A DNA stretch of 64,000 nt, taken from Flavobacterium sp. 270 (lineage in GTDB: Bacteria > Bacteroidota > Bacteroidia > Flavobacteriales > Flavobacteriaceae). Positions 35,111 through 42,900 of the stretch are shown one piece after another (positions within the stretch are counted from its first letter, which is position 1; each line of letters begins with the position of its first letter). The notes under the pieces were generated by a model. The model did not search any database, was not told the origin of the DNA, and saw only the letters and a list, made by a program, of their open reading frames with translations. The stretch covers positions 1,364,001 to 1,428,000 of the forward strand of contig NZ_SODM01000001.1 in the NCBI RefSeq assembly GCF_004368785.1, written 5' to 3'. A program made the translations under genes and the position numbers.

Positions 35111-37843
35111 TTATTTTTTATTAAAATCTCCCGCATAAACAGAAGTCATTTTATCCAGACTTATGTATTTTTTCAAGACTGCATTTACTTCTTCTACTTT
35201 TAAGGCTTTTACTTTAGTTTCTAAAGTATCATAATCTTCTAAAACAATTCCATATTGAAGATAAGTATTTACTAAATCCATCAAAGTATAATCACTTCCT
35301 AATCTTGTTTTTCTTTCGTTTTGCCAGCTCAATAAATTCGATTTTAATTCATCTGCCGTAAATCCATCTTTTAATGCTTTCGCAACTTCTTCTTTTGTAG
35401 CGGTTTCTACAGCATTCTTTTTAGTCGGATTTAGAAAAGCATAATATTGCCAATACGCTACATCATTAGTAATTGGAATATTTACAAAAGATCCTGCTCC
35501 ATAACTAATTCCTTCTTTTTCTCTTAATCTCATCGGAATTCTTGCAGTCAAAAAACCTCCGCTTCCTAAAATTTCATTCGCAATAAGTAATGCTGGATAA
35601 TCTGGACTTTTTGTATTCATTTTAAAAGTGATTTTTCCAGTTGCAACAGCATTTTCTTTATCAGGCGTAATATAATCTTTATCTAGTTTTTTAGTATCAA
35701 AAAAAGTAGGCTGTACATGTTCGAATTTTGATTTAGAATTCCATTTTCCGAAAGTAGTTTCTAAAATTTCACCCGTTGATTTCGCATCCAAATCACCTAC
35801 CACAGTTCCTACACCATTATTTCCGCCAAGAATATTGTGATAAAAATCAACAATTTCTGATTGTTTTATGCTCTTGTAAGCATTTATTTGCTCTTGAATT
35901 GTTGATGTATAAAAGATACTTCCTTTTGGATATCTTTCAGTCTGCTTTGCTATTTCGGTAAAAGCTATAGATCGAGGATCGTTAAGCTGCGATTCTAAAT
36001 AGGTATTGTACTCTGCGATTGTTTTTGTCAATTCATTTTCCGGGAAAGTTGAATTTACCAATAGATCATTCAAAATTTCCATTACTTCTTTAAAATTCTC
36101 TTTGTAAGTAGAAATTCTAACCGATAAAGTTTGTTCGCTATAATAAAAATCTACACTTGATTTTAACTGATCTAAACGATCCTGAATTTGTTCTTTGGTT
36201 CTGTTTTTAGTTCCGGTTTTCAGCAGTTGGGCAAGAATGCCTCCAATATCGGTTTTGCCTTCCAGTTCCTTTTCATTACTTACAGGAAATTTAAAACTTG
36301 CCTCTACTTTACCGCCTTTGATTTCTTTTTTAATAAATCCATATTTTACACCGTTGCTCAATTTACCTTCTGTAAGATTCTGTTTCAGATTTTTAATCGA
36401 TGCTTCAAACGGAGCTGCTTCTTTTTCTAAAGCTTTTCCTTTATACTCTTTGGTTAAAGCAGCAAGTTGTTCATCTGTATATTCTACAGGTTTAACTCTT
36501 TGTTCGTCTTTAGAAGGAATAAATATTCCAACTGTTCTATTATTACTTCTAAAATATTTCTCGGCAACTCTCTGAATATCTTCTTTTGTAAGCTTTTCTA
36601 CTGCATCTCTATACAAATAACCCAGTCTGTAATCTCCAGCTCCAATAATTTCGGTAAGGTTTATAGTGTATGAAATCGTATTGTTTTTTACACTTTCAAT
36701 TTGTTTAATCAGTTTTGCTTTGGCTCTGCTTACATCTTCATCTGTGTATTTAGTAGAACCTATTTTATCCAATTCTGTTTTTACGATTTCTTTTGTTGCT
36801 TTAACATCTTTATCATTTGGAATTGAAACTCCAAAATACATAAAAGCAGCATCTCTTAATGTTGGCTGCCAAGCATAAATACTTGTTACTTTTTGTGTTT
36901 CTACCAATGCTTTATACAAATACCCGGAAGGATCTGAAGTTAAAATTTCTCCCAAAGCATCAATTGCAGCGCCATCTTTGTCTGCATAAGGAACTGTATG
37001 ATATAAAACACCAATATTTTTACTGTCACCCGCCCTGTTAAGCTCTACATATTTCTCTCCGTCTTGTGCCGGTTCAATGGTATAGGTTTTGTCCAAAACT
37101 CTCTTAGGTTTTGCAATAGCTCCAAAATACTGTCCTACATATTGAAGCGCTTTTTGCTCATCAAACTTTCCCGCAATAATCAAAGTAGCATTATCTGGCT
37201 GATAATATTTTTCGTAAAAAACGCGCAGTCTGTTTGCTTTTACTCTTTCAATATCTTCTTTACTTCCAATGGTACTATTTCCGTAATTGTGCCATAAATA
37301 AGCCGTAGAAAGTATTCTTTCCTGCAATACACTTTCTGGATTATTTTCTCCTATTTCAAATTCATTTCGTACTACCGAAAATTCCTTGTCTAAGTCTGTC
37401 TGCAAAATAGTAGCATTCACCATTCGGTCCGCTTCCATTTCAACACTCCATTTTAGATTTTCATCATTTGATGGAAAAATTTCATAGTAATTAGTTCGGT
37501 CGTACCAAGTTGTACCATTTGCATTTCCTCCTCTGTCAGAAAGCATTTTCTTGATGTCGCCTAAATTTTTAGTACTTTTAAAAAGCATGTGCTCTAATAA
37601 ATGCGCCATACCTTTTTCACCATAACCTTCATTTCTAGAACCCACACTGTAAACAATGTTTACCACCATATTGCTTTGGGAAGCATCTGGAATAAAAAGG
37701 ACTTTTAATCCATTATTTAACGAATATTCCTTAACGCCTTCGACATTCTTGATGTATTTTGGTGCTTCGGTTTTTTGTGCATAAACTGAACTCACAGCAA
37801 CCAATGAGCAGCATAAAATCCCTTTAAGTAATAGGTTCCTCAT
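35111..37843 (-). CDS. M16-family (insulinase-like) zinc metallopeptidase, two-domain
   Basis: Exported peptidase of 910 residues: signal peptide (MRNLLLKGILCCSLVAVSSVYAQ), an active M16 domain with inverted zinc motif HLLEH at 81-85 (GMAHLLEHMLF) and downstream Glu in the VVRNEFEIGE segment, then an inactive partner domain (from ~480) with the usual substrate-binding RLREKEGISYGAGSF near the C-terminus. Both halves are in one chain, as in pitrilysin-type and Bacteroidota periplasmic members. It probably degrades oligopeptides in the periplasm. Its promoter is recognisable, and matching terminator cassettes lie on both sides of the gene. Confidence 0.93.
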   Translation of the reverse strand: MRNLLLKGILCCSLVAVSSVYAQKTEAPKYIKNVEGVKEYSLNNGLKVLFIPDASQSNMVVNIVYSVGSRNEGYGEKGMAHLLEHMLFKSTKNLGDIKKMLSDRGGNANGTTWYDRTNYYEIFPSNDENLKWSVEMEADRMVNATILQTDLDKEFSVVRNEFEIGENNPESVLQERILSTAYLWHNYGNSTIGSKEDIERVKANRLRVFYEKYYQPDNATLIIAGKFDEQKALQYVGQYFGAIAKPKRVLDKTYTIEPAQDGEKYVELNRAGDSKNIGVLYHTVPYADKDGAAIDALGEILTSDPSGYLYKALVETQKVTSIYAWQPTLRDAAFMYFGVSIPNDKDVKATKEIVKTELDKIGSTKYTDEDVSRAKAKLIKQIESVKNNTISYTINLTEIIGAGDYRLGYLYRDAVEKLTKEDIQRVAEKYFRSNNRTVGIFIPSKDEQRVKPVEYTDEQLAALTKEYKGKALEKEAAPFEASIKNLKQNLTEGKLSNGVKYGFIKKEIKGGKVEASFKFPVSNEKELEGKTDIGGILAQLLKTGTKNRTKEQIQDRLDQLKSSVDFYYSEQTLSVRISTYKENFKEVMEILNDLLVNSTFPENELTKTIAEYNTYLESQLNDPRSIAFTEIAKQTERYPKGSIFYTSTIQEQINAYKSIKQSEIVDFYHNILGGNNGVGTVVGDLDAKSTGEILETTFGKWNSKSKFEHVQPTFFDTKKLDKDYITPDKENAVATGKITFKMNTKSPDYPALLIANEILGSGGFLTARIPMRLREKEGISYGAGSFVNIPITNDVAYWQYYAFLNPTKKNAVETATKEEVAKALKDGFTADELKSNLLSWQNERKTRLGSDYTLMDLVNTYLQYGIVLEDYDTLETKVKALKVEEVNAVLKKYISLDKMTSVYAGDFNKK

Positions 37844-37878
37844 AAATTATTTTTGGTATTAAATTGTTATTAGCAAAC

Positions 37879-37907
37879 CAAATATAGTATTTTTCCTAAT
37901 AGAGCAA
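37879..37907 (-). promoter_or_regulatory. Promoter of the M16 peptidase gene
   Basis: Minus strand TTG at 37907-37905 and TATATTTG at 37886-37879 with an 18-base spacer; both boxes match consensus. Leader of about 30 bases. Confidence 0.75.
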
Positions 37908-37953
37908 TTGGAGGCAGTAAAGTTTTATAATTTATTTCACACTTTTAAAAAAA

Positions 37954-37984
37954 AATCCGAAACAGCTAAAAACTGTTTCGGATT
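37954..37984 (-). terminator. Terminator of the downstream asparagine synthetase gene
   Basis: AATCCGAAACAG at 37954-37965 pairs perfectly with 37973-37984; an A-tract on the plus strand gives the U-tract for minus-strand transcripts. The stem is almost the same as that at 35024-35053. Confidence 0.85.
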
Positions 37985-38035
37985 ATATGAATTTCCAAAA
38001 TTAGAATTTGGAATTTATTTTTTTGAAATTTAATT

Positions 38036-39652
38036 CTAAACTGCTATTCCAGATTTAGAAAATTCAACTCCTGCTTTTACGTGAGCCGCATTTGCTCTTC
38101 CGCTCGGATCAAGATTTTCCTGCCATTTCGGAATCCATTTACGAACGGTCTGTGCAGCGCTGACTTGTGGATAATATCTATGAAAAATAGAACGATACAA
38201 ATACGCTTCTTTTGTTGTAGGCGAATTGTATGGAAACTCTGCACTTGCTCTTGCTAATTGCTCGTCTGTAACCTGAGTTGCACAATATTCTATTAATTCG
38301 TCCACCCAATTGTATCCAACTCCATCAGAAAACTGTTCTTTTTGTCTCCATAAAATTTCAGAAGGCAAATATGGATTTTCTGGTGTATCAAAAGCTTTTC
38401 TTAAAATGTATTTTTCAATACCATCATAAGTTTTAGGCTGCTTTTCTTCTGTTTTAATTCGAATCGTAGCATCCAAGAAATCTTTATCCAAAAACGGAAT
38501 CCTTGCTTCTAATCCGTGTGCCATTGTTGTTTTATCAGCACGCAATAAATCTGCCGTAAACAATTTCTGAACTCTTTCTATAGTTTCATCTTGAAATTCT
38601 TCTTTAGACGGTGCATTTCTAAAATACAAATGTCCTCCAAAAACTTCATCGGCGCCTTCTCCAGAAAGAATAACTTTTACTCCTTTTTCAGCAATTGCTT
38701 TCGACAATAAATACGTCGGAACTCCTGCTCTTACTGAAATGATATCGTAAGTTTCTATATGATAAATAACTTTTTCTAAAATCTCAACTCCTTCTTCTAC
38801 AGAAAAATGAATTTCGTGATGTTCTGTTCCTAAAAATGCTGCCGCTTTTCTTGCTGCAATATTATCTGGCGAATCTGCATGTAATCCTATAGAAAAAGAC
38901 TGTAGTTTTTGACCGCTTTCAGCATATAATCGAGCTGCAATTGCCGAAGTCAAAGACGAGTCTAAACCACCCGAAAGTAAAACACCAACAGGTACATTAC
39001 CCAATAAACGTTTGCGTGTAGCTTCAACCAATGTTTCGCGAATTACATCTAAATCTAAAGATTGATTTGCTTTTGAGTGATCTTCGTATTCAGGCTGATA
39101 GTATTTTACAAAACCCGTTTTTCCTGTATAATAATGTCCCGGAGGAAAAGTAGAAAATGATTTGCATTGATCTGCAATAGATTTCATTTCAGAAGAAAAA
39201 TAAATTCTTCCTCTTTCGTCCAATCCATAATACAATGGTTTTATACCAATCGGGTCACGACCAGCAATATAATTGTCTCCGTCTATAACCACAAAAGCAA
39301 AATCCCCGTCAAGCAGATTACAAAAATCATATCCAAATTCTTCGTACAAATGCACAATAACTTCAGAATCTGATTTTGTTCTAAAAGTATGTTCTTTTAA
39401 AACCGTATTTTTTAATTCCTGATAATTATAAATTTCACCATCATGAACCATCCATGCTTTGTTTGTTCCCTGAATAGGCTGTTTACCAGTTTCCATGTCA
39501 ATAATAGACAAACTTTCGTGGCAGATAATACTGCCATTTTCCATAATATGTAAATCACGTTCATCAGGACCACGATGCGCCATTCTGTTAGAAAGCTCAT
39601 TTACGAGTTGCGGGTCTTTTCCTTTACCAATAACGGCCAATATTCCAGACAT
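38036..39652 (-). CDS. Asparagine synthetase paralogue with a degenerate glutaminase site
   Basis: 538 residues with the asparagine synthetase B layout: N-terminal class II glutamine amidotransferase domain (~1-190) and C-terminal ATP-dependent synthetase domain. The synthetase site is intact: SGGLDSS at 227-233 (PP-loop) and the later SGEGADEVFGG. The amidotransferase site is not. Residue 2, normally the Cys nucleophile, is Ser (MSGILAVIG). The Arg of HERLAIVD is Ser47 (HESLSIID). The Asn of NGEIYN is Asp71 (DGEIYN). Asp95 in SDSEVI is kept. The intact paralogue lies 313 bases upstream. Known Cys-1 replacements remove glutamine use but keep ammonia-dependent synthesis, so this may be an ammonia-only enzyme or one with a different job. 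Confidence 0.88.
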   Translation of the reverse strand: MSGILAVIGKGKDPQLVNELSNRMAHRGPDERDLHIMENGSIICHESLSIIDMETGKQPIQGTNKAWMVHDGEIYNYQELKNTVLKEHTFRTKSDSEVIVHLYEEFGYDFCNLLDGDFAFVVIDGDNYIAGRDPIGIKPLYYGLDERGRIYFSSEMKSIADQCKSFSTFPPGHYYTGKTGFVKYYQPEYEDHSKANQSLDLDVIRETLVEATRKRLLGNVPVGVLLSGGLDSSLTSAIAARLYAESGQKLQSFSIGLHADSPDNIAARKAAAFLGTEHHEIHFSVEEGVEILEKVIYHIETYDIISVRAGVPTYLLSKAIAEKGVKVILSGEGADEVFGGHLYFRNAPSKEEFQDETIERVQKLFTADLLRADKTTMAHGLEARIPFLDKDFLDATIRIKTEEKQPKTYDGIEKYILRKAFDTPENPYLPSEILWRQKEQFSDGVGYNWVDELIEYCATQVTDEQLARASAEFPYNSPTTKEAYLYRSIFHRYYPQVSAAQTVRKWIPKWQENLDPSGRANAAHVKAGVEFSKSGIAV

Positions 39653-39965
39653 ACTATTCTATTTTTTTATTTTATTTTAATTTTCTTAATACAACCACAA
39701 AGAAATGAACCAGTTATAAATTGACTCTATAACTATCATTTAATAAAAACCAAAAAGTATATGGTTATTTTATGTATTCTAATCTTAGTAATGTAACTTG
39801 TATTTGGGGAATGCCAAATATAAAAAAGTTAAGTTAAATAATTGCTTAAAATCATTTTTAAGTAATTGAAATAATAGAATTTAACAATTTAAGACAAGAA
39901 AAACGTCCCCGAGTAGAGAACGTTTTTCTGAAAATAAATATATACTAATTCTAAAAATTTAATTT
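39653..39965. other. 313-base gap between the two asparagine synthetase genes
   Basis: It holds the terminator of the upstream gene (39897-39929) and, on the minus strand near 39690-39720, a TTCTTTG stretch that could be a weak -7 box for the downstream gene. Nothing else is seen. Confidence 0.5.
39897..39929 (-). terminator. Terminator of asnB
   Basis: AGAAAAACGT at 39897-39906 pairs perfectly with 39920-39929 around a 13-base loop, 37 bases past the asnB stop. It separates transcription of the two paralogues. Confidence 0.8.
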
Positions 39966-41642
39966 TTATGCTTTCGCGTAAGCGTCGTCGTGAACACTTG
40001 CAACTGCTCTTCCAGAAGGATCATTCATGTTTTTGAAAGCTTCATCCCACTCTAAAGCAATTTTTGTACTACAAGCTACACTTGCTTCCTGAGGCACACA
40101 TAATGCTGCTGCATCACTTGGGAAATGTTCTGCAAAAATAGAACGGTAATAATATTCTTCTTTTGAAGTTGGCGTTTGAAGCGGGAATTTAAATCTCGCG
40201 TTTGCCAATTGTTCGTCTGAAACTTCTTTAGCTACCACTTCTTTCAAAGTATCAATCCAGCTGTATCCTACTCCATCAGAAAATTGCTCTTTTTGTCTCC
40301 ATGCCACACTTTCCGGAAGCATATCTTCAAAAGCTTTACGAACAACCCATTTTTCCATCGGGTGTTCTTTGTTGATCATTTTATCTTGTGGGTTGATGCG
40401 CATCGCAACATCCATAAATTCTTTATCTAAGAACGGTACACGACCTTCGATTCCCCAAGCAGCTAAACTTTTGTTGGCACGTAAACAGTCGTACATGTGA
40501 AGTTTACCTAATTTACGAACGTTTTCTTCGTGAAATTCTCTTGCATTTGGCGCTTTGTGGAAATATAAATATCCTCCAAATAACTCATCTGCACCTTCAC
40601 CAGACAGCACCATTTTGATTCCCATAGATTTAATAACTCTCGCCATCAACCACATCGGAGTTGAAGCTCTTACCGTAGTTACATCATAAGTTTCTAAGTT
40701 ATAAATTACATCACGAACAGCATCTAAACCTTCCTGAATTGTAAATTTAATTTCGTGGTGAATCGTTCCAATATGTTTTGCCACAACCTGCGCTGCCGCT
40801 AAATCCGGAGAACCATCTAATCCTACAGAGAAAGAGTGCAATTGCGGATACCAAGCATCTGTTGTATCATCAGATTCAATACGTTTTTGTGCAAATTTTT
40901 TAGCTACAGCCGAAGTAATAGACGAATCTAAACCTCCTGAAAGTAAAACTCCGTAAGGAACATCACTCATTAATTGTCTGTGAACCGCAGCTTCTAATGC
41001 TTCTTTAATAGCAGGAATACTTGTTTCGTTGTCTTTTACAGCATCATAATCTGTCCAGTCTCTTTTGTACCATTGTACAAATTCACCGTCTTTACTTGTC
41101 ATATAATGTCCTGGAGGAAACAATTCAATTTTTGTACAATATCCTTCAAGAGCTTTTAACTCTGAAGCAACATAAAAAGTTCCGTGCTGATCCCATCCAA
41201 TATACAATGGAATAATTCCCATATGGTCACGAGCAATAAAATACTCATCTTTATCAACATCATAAATTGCAAATCCGAAGATTCCGTTCATTTCGTCTAC
41301 AAAATGAGGCCCTTTTTCTTTGTATAAAGCCAAGATTACTTCACAGTCACTTTCAGTCTGAAAGTTATATTTTCCTTCAAATTGTTTACGCAATTCTCTG
41401 TGGTTGTAGATTTCACCATTTGCTGCAAGAACTAATTTTTTATCTTCTGTAAACAAAGGCTGCTTTCCTGAAGCCGGATCTACAATTGCCAAACGCTCGT
41501 GAGAAAGAATCGCTTTATCATTGCTGTAAATACCGCTCCAGTCTGGTCCGCGGTGGCGAATGATTTTAGACATTTCTAATACTTGAGGTCTTAATGTTTC
41601 GGCTTTTTGTTTTAGATCAAAGGCACATACGATTCCACACAT
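39966..41642 (-). CDS. asnB: Asparagine synthetase B (glutamine-hydrolysing)
   Basis: Makes asparagine from aspartate, ATP and glutamine. 558 residues. The glutaminase domain is canonical: Cys2 nucleophile (MCGIVCAFD), Arg50 in HERLAIVD, Asn75 in NGEIYN and Asp99 in SDCEVI. The synthetase domain has VLLSGGLDSSITSA and VLSGEGADELFGG. It is longer than the paralogue downstream mainly through a C-terminal extension (DAAALCVPQEASVACSTKIA). It is the first of two tandem paralogues on the minus strand, with a terminator after it. Confidence 0.96.
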   Translation of the reverse strand: MCGIVCAFDLKQKAETLRPQVLEMSKIIRHRGPDWSGIYSNDKAILSHERLAIVDPASGKQPLFTEDKKLVLAANGEIYNHRELRKQFEGKYNFQTESDCEVILALYKEKGPHFVDEMNGIFGFAIYDVDKDEYFIARDHMGIIPLYIGWDQHGTFYVASELKALEGYCTKIELFPPGHYMTSKDGEFVQWYKRDWTDYDAVKDNETSIPAIKEALEAAVHRQLMSDVPYGVLLSGGLDSSITSAVAKKFAQKRIESDDTTDAWYPQLHSFSVGLDGSPDLAAAQVVAKHIGTIHHEIKFTIQEGLDAVRDVIYNLETYDVTTVRASTPMWLMARVIKSMGIKMVLSGEGADELFGGYLYFHKAPNAREFHEENVRKLGKLHMYDCLRANKSLAAWGIEGRVPFLDKEFMDVAMRINPQDKMINKEHPMEKWVVRKAFEDMLPESVAWRQKEQFSDGVGYSWIDTLKEVVAKEVSDEQLANARFKFPLQTPTSKEEYYYRSIFAEHFPSDAAALCVPQEASVACSTKIALEWDEAFKNMNDPSGRAVASVHDDAYAKA

Positions 41643-42181
41643 AACTAATATATTTTTTTATTATAATTTTTATTTTGATAAGGCAAAGATGCGGTAATGG
41701 TTATAATTGAAAAACACAAAACACAATATCAGTTACAAATTAAAACCATAAAATCAATTTTACATATAAAATGTAAAATTTTAACATCAAAAAAAGGCTG
41801 AAACTTATAATTTTCAATTCTAACCAATAAAACAAGAGAAAACACAACGTTTACGAGATAAGTTTGAAGTATTTTCTAAGTAATTCAATTTTCATTGAAA
41901 AATTATTAGCGAGCCGAGTTTATACTGTACATAAAATGAAGTTTATTTATGTAAGTTGCTTTTTGAATGAAATGTGTTCTCGCAGATTTGGCAGATTTAG
42001 GAGATTTTTCTCTTGCTGTTTTCTCGCGATCTTGTCATTGCGAGGAACGAAGCAATCACATTTGCAAAGTCAAGGTATGTGTTATTTTTAGTGAGATTGC
42101 TTCGTTCCTCGCAATGACACAAAATGAGAATAAAAATCTAAATCTGCCAAATCTGCGAGCAACAAACCCTATTAAATAAGT
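41643..42181. other. 539-base intergenic region dominated by repeats
   Basis: The side next to asnB (41643-41730) should hold its promoter (minus-strand CATCTTTG near 41691-41684 is the best -7 candidate, one mismatch). From 41979 to 42159 it is a nested palindromic repeat, listed separately. Short frames inside it are translations of the repeat (SLRGTKQSH type) and not genes. Confidence 0.6.
41979..42159. repeat. Nested pair of palindromic repeats (22-bp outer arms, 25-bp inner arms)
   Basis: Outer arms: 41979-42000 (begins CTCGCAGATTTGGCAGA) and its exact reverse complement at 42138-42159. Inner arms: 42033-42057 (begins TGTCATTGCGAGGAACGA) and its exact reverse complement at 42095-42119, with a 37-base loop. 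All 22 and 25 bases match. A second copy of the inner element lies at 54647-54728, so that family is dispersed. Confidence 0.85.
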
Positions 42182-42631
42182 TTACAAAACACTTTCAATA
42201 GTATAATGTGTCTTATTAATCTCAAAAGTAAACCCAACTTTATTCCCCATTAAATGAGAACCAAGCGGAGACTGCGGCGAAAGCGCAATAACATTTATTC
42301 CATCAATTGCAATTTTAGGAAGTGCAACACTTACGTACAGATAAATACCGTTGGCTTTTACTAAACTTCCAGAGATAATATTTTCAGTAGTTTTTGAAGC
42401 ATCAATTTTATCCAGAATTGCTTTTTGAGCAATAGCTTCTTTCAGTTTATTGGTTAGTTTTTCCTGTTCGATATGCATCATCGACAAAGCCGTTTCGTGT
42501 TTATCGCCAGCAGAACCTTTTGCATCGTTTTTAGAATCTTCGGTCAAATTCGTAATCATGTCTCTAAAAACATCAATTCGATCCTGAACCATTTGTAGAT
42601 AATGTGTATGTATTTTTTGTTTGAATTCCAT
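42182..42631 (-). CDS. GreA/GreB-like protein
   Basis: 149-residue cytoplasmic protein. The N-terminal half is a helical coiled-coil hairpin rich in Lys/Glu (RIDVFRDMITNLTEDSKND to KLKEAIAQKAILDKI). The C-terminal half ends with SPQSPLGSHLMGNKVGFTFEI, the signature of the Gre-factor C-terminal FKBP-like domain (SPxSPLGxALLGxxxGD). Similar flavobacterial proteins are often mislabelled as 3-oxoacyl-ACP synthase. True GreA cleaves backtracked RNA; here the N-terminal tip residues differ, so it could be a transcript-cleavage factor or an RNA-polymerase secondary-channel regulator like Rnk. Repeats flank it on both sides. Confidence 0.72.
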   Translation of the reverse strand: MEFKQKIHTHYLQMVQDRIDVFRDMITNLTEDSKNDAKGSAGDKHETALSMMHIEQEKLTNKLKEAIAQKAILDKIDASKTTENIISGSLVKANGIYLYVSVALPKIAIDGINVIALSPQSPLGSHLMGNKVGFTFEINKTHYTIESVL

Positions 42632-42643
42632 TTTTTAAAGATA

Positions 42644-42891
42644 CTAAGATTCTAGGCTACAAAGGTGCAAAGGTTTTTTTCCTAGTGCAAAAAAGTCAGC
42701 CACGAATTACACCAGTTTTCACGAATTTAAATTGTATTTATTATCTAATATCAAAAAATCTTTTTTAATCCTATAATCGCTGGTAAAAAAATTAGTGGAA
42801 ATTAGTGTGTAATTCGTGGCCAAAAAAAATAGCCGTTAATTCTAAAATTAACGGCTATAAACCTTAGTAACTTAGTAGCTTAAAATCTTAG
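42644..42891. repeat. Nested palindromes filling the Gre-like / barrel-gene gap
   Basis: Outer arms 42644-42676 and 42859-42891 match at 27 of 33 positions in inverted orientation. Inner arms GCCACGAATTACAC at 42699-42712 and its exact reverse complement at 42807-42820. The inner element recurs in related form at 59083-59207. A terminator stem sits between the inner and outer right arms. Confidence 0.75.
42830..42857 (-). terminator. Terminator of the beta-barrel gene
   Basis: TAGCCGTTAATT at 42830-42841 pairs perfectly with 42846-42857 around a 4-base loop. On the minus strand it is followed by a run of eight T. It lies inside the nested repeat downstream of the barrel gene. Confidence 0.85.
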
Positions 42892-42900
42892 TCCCTTAGA

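Noticed and set aside
41979..42159. CRISPR array or insertion sequence
   Set aside because: The repeats are inverted and nested, without regularly spaced direct copies, and no transposase or cas gene is present.
41967..42179. Short plus-strand frames over the repeat region (SLRGTKQSH-type peptides)
   Set aside because: They are translations of palindromic repeats; the same peptide appears at 54572-54793 from the other copy, and there is no promoter or domain.
42182..42631. 3-oxoacyl-ACP synthase
   Set aside because: There is no thiolase fold or catalytic Cys; the C-terminal SPQSPLGSHLMG pattern is that of Gre factors.
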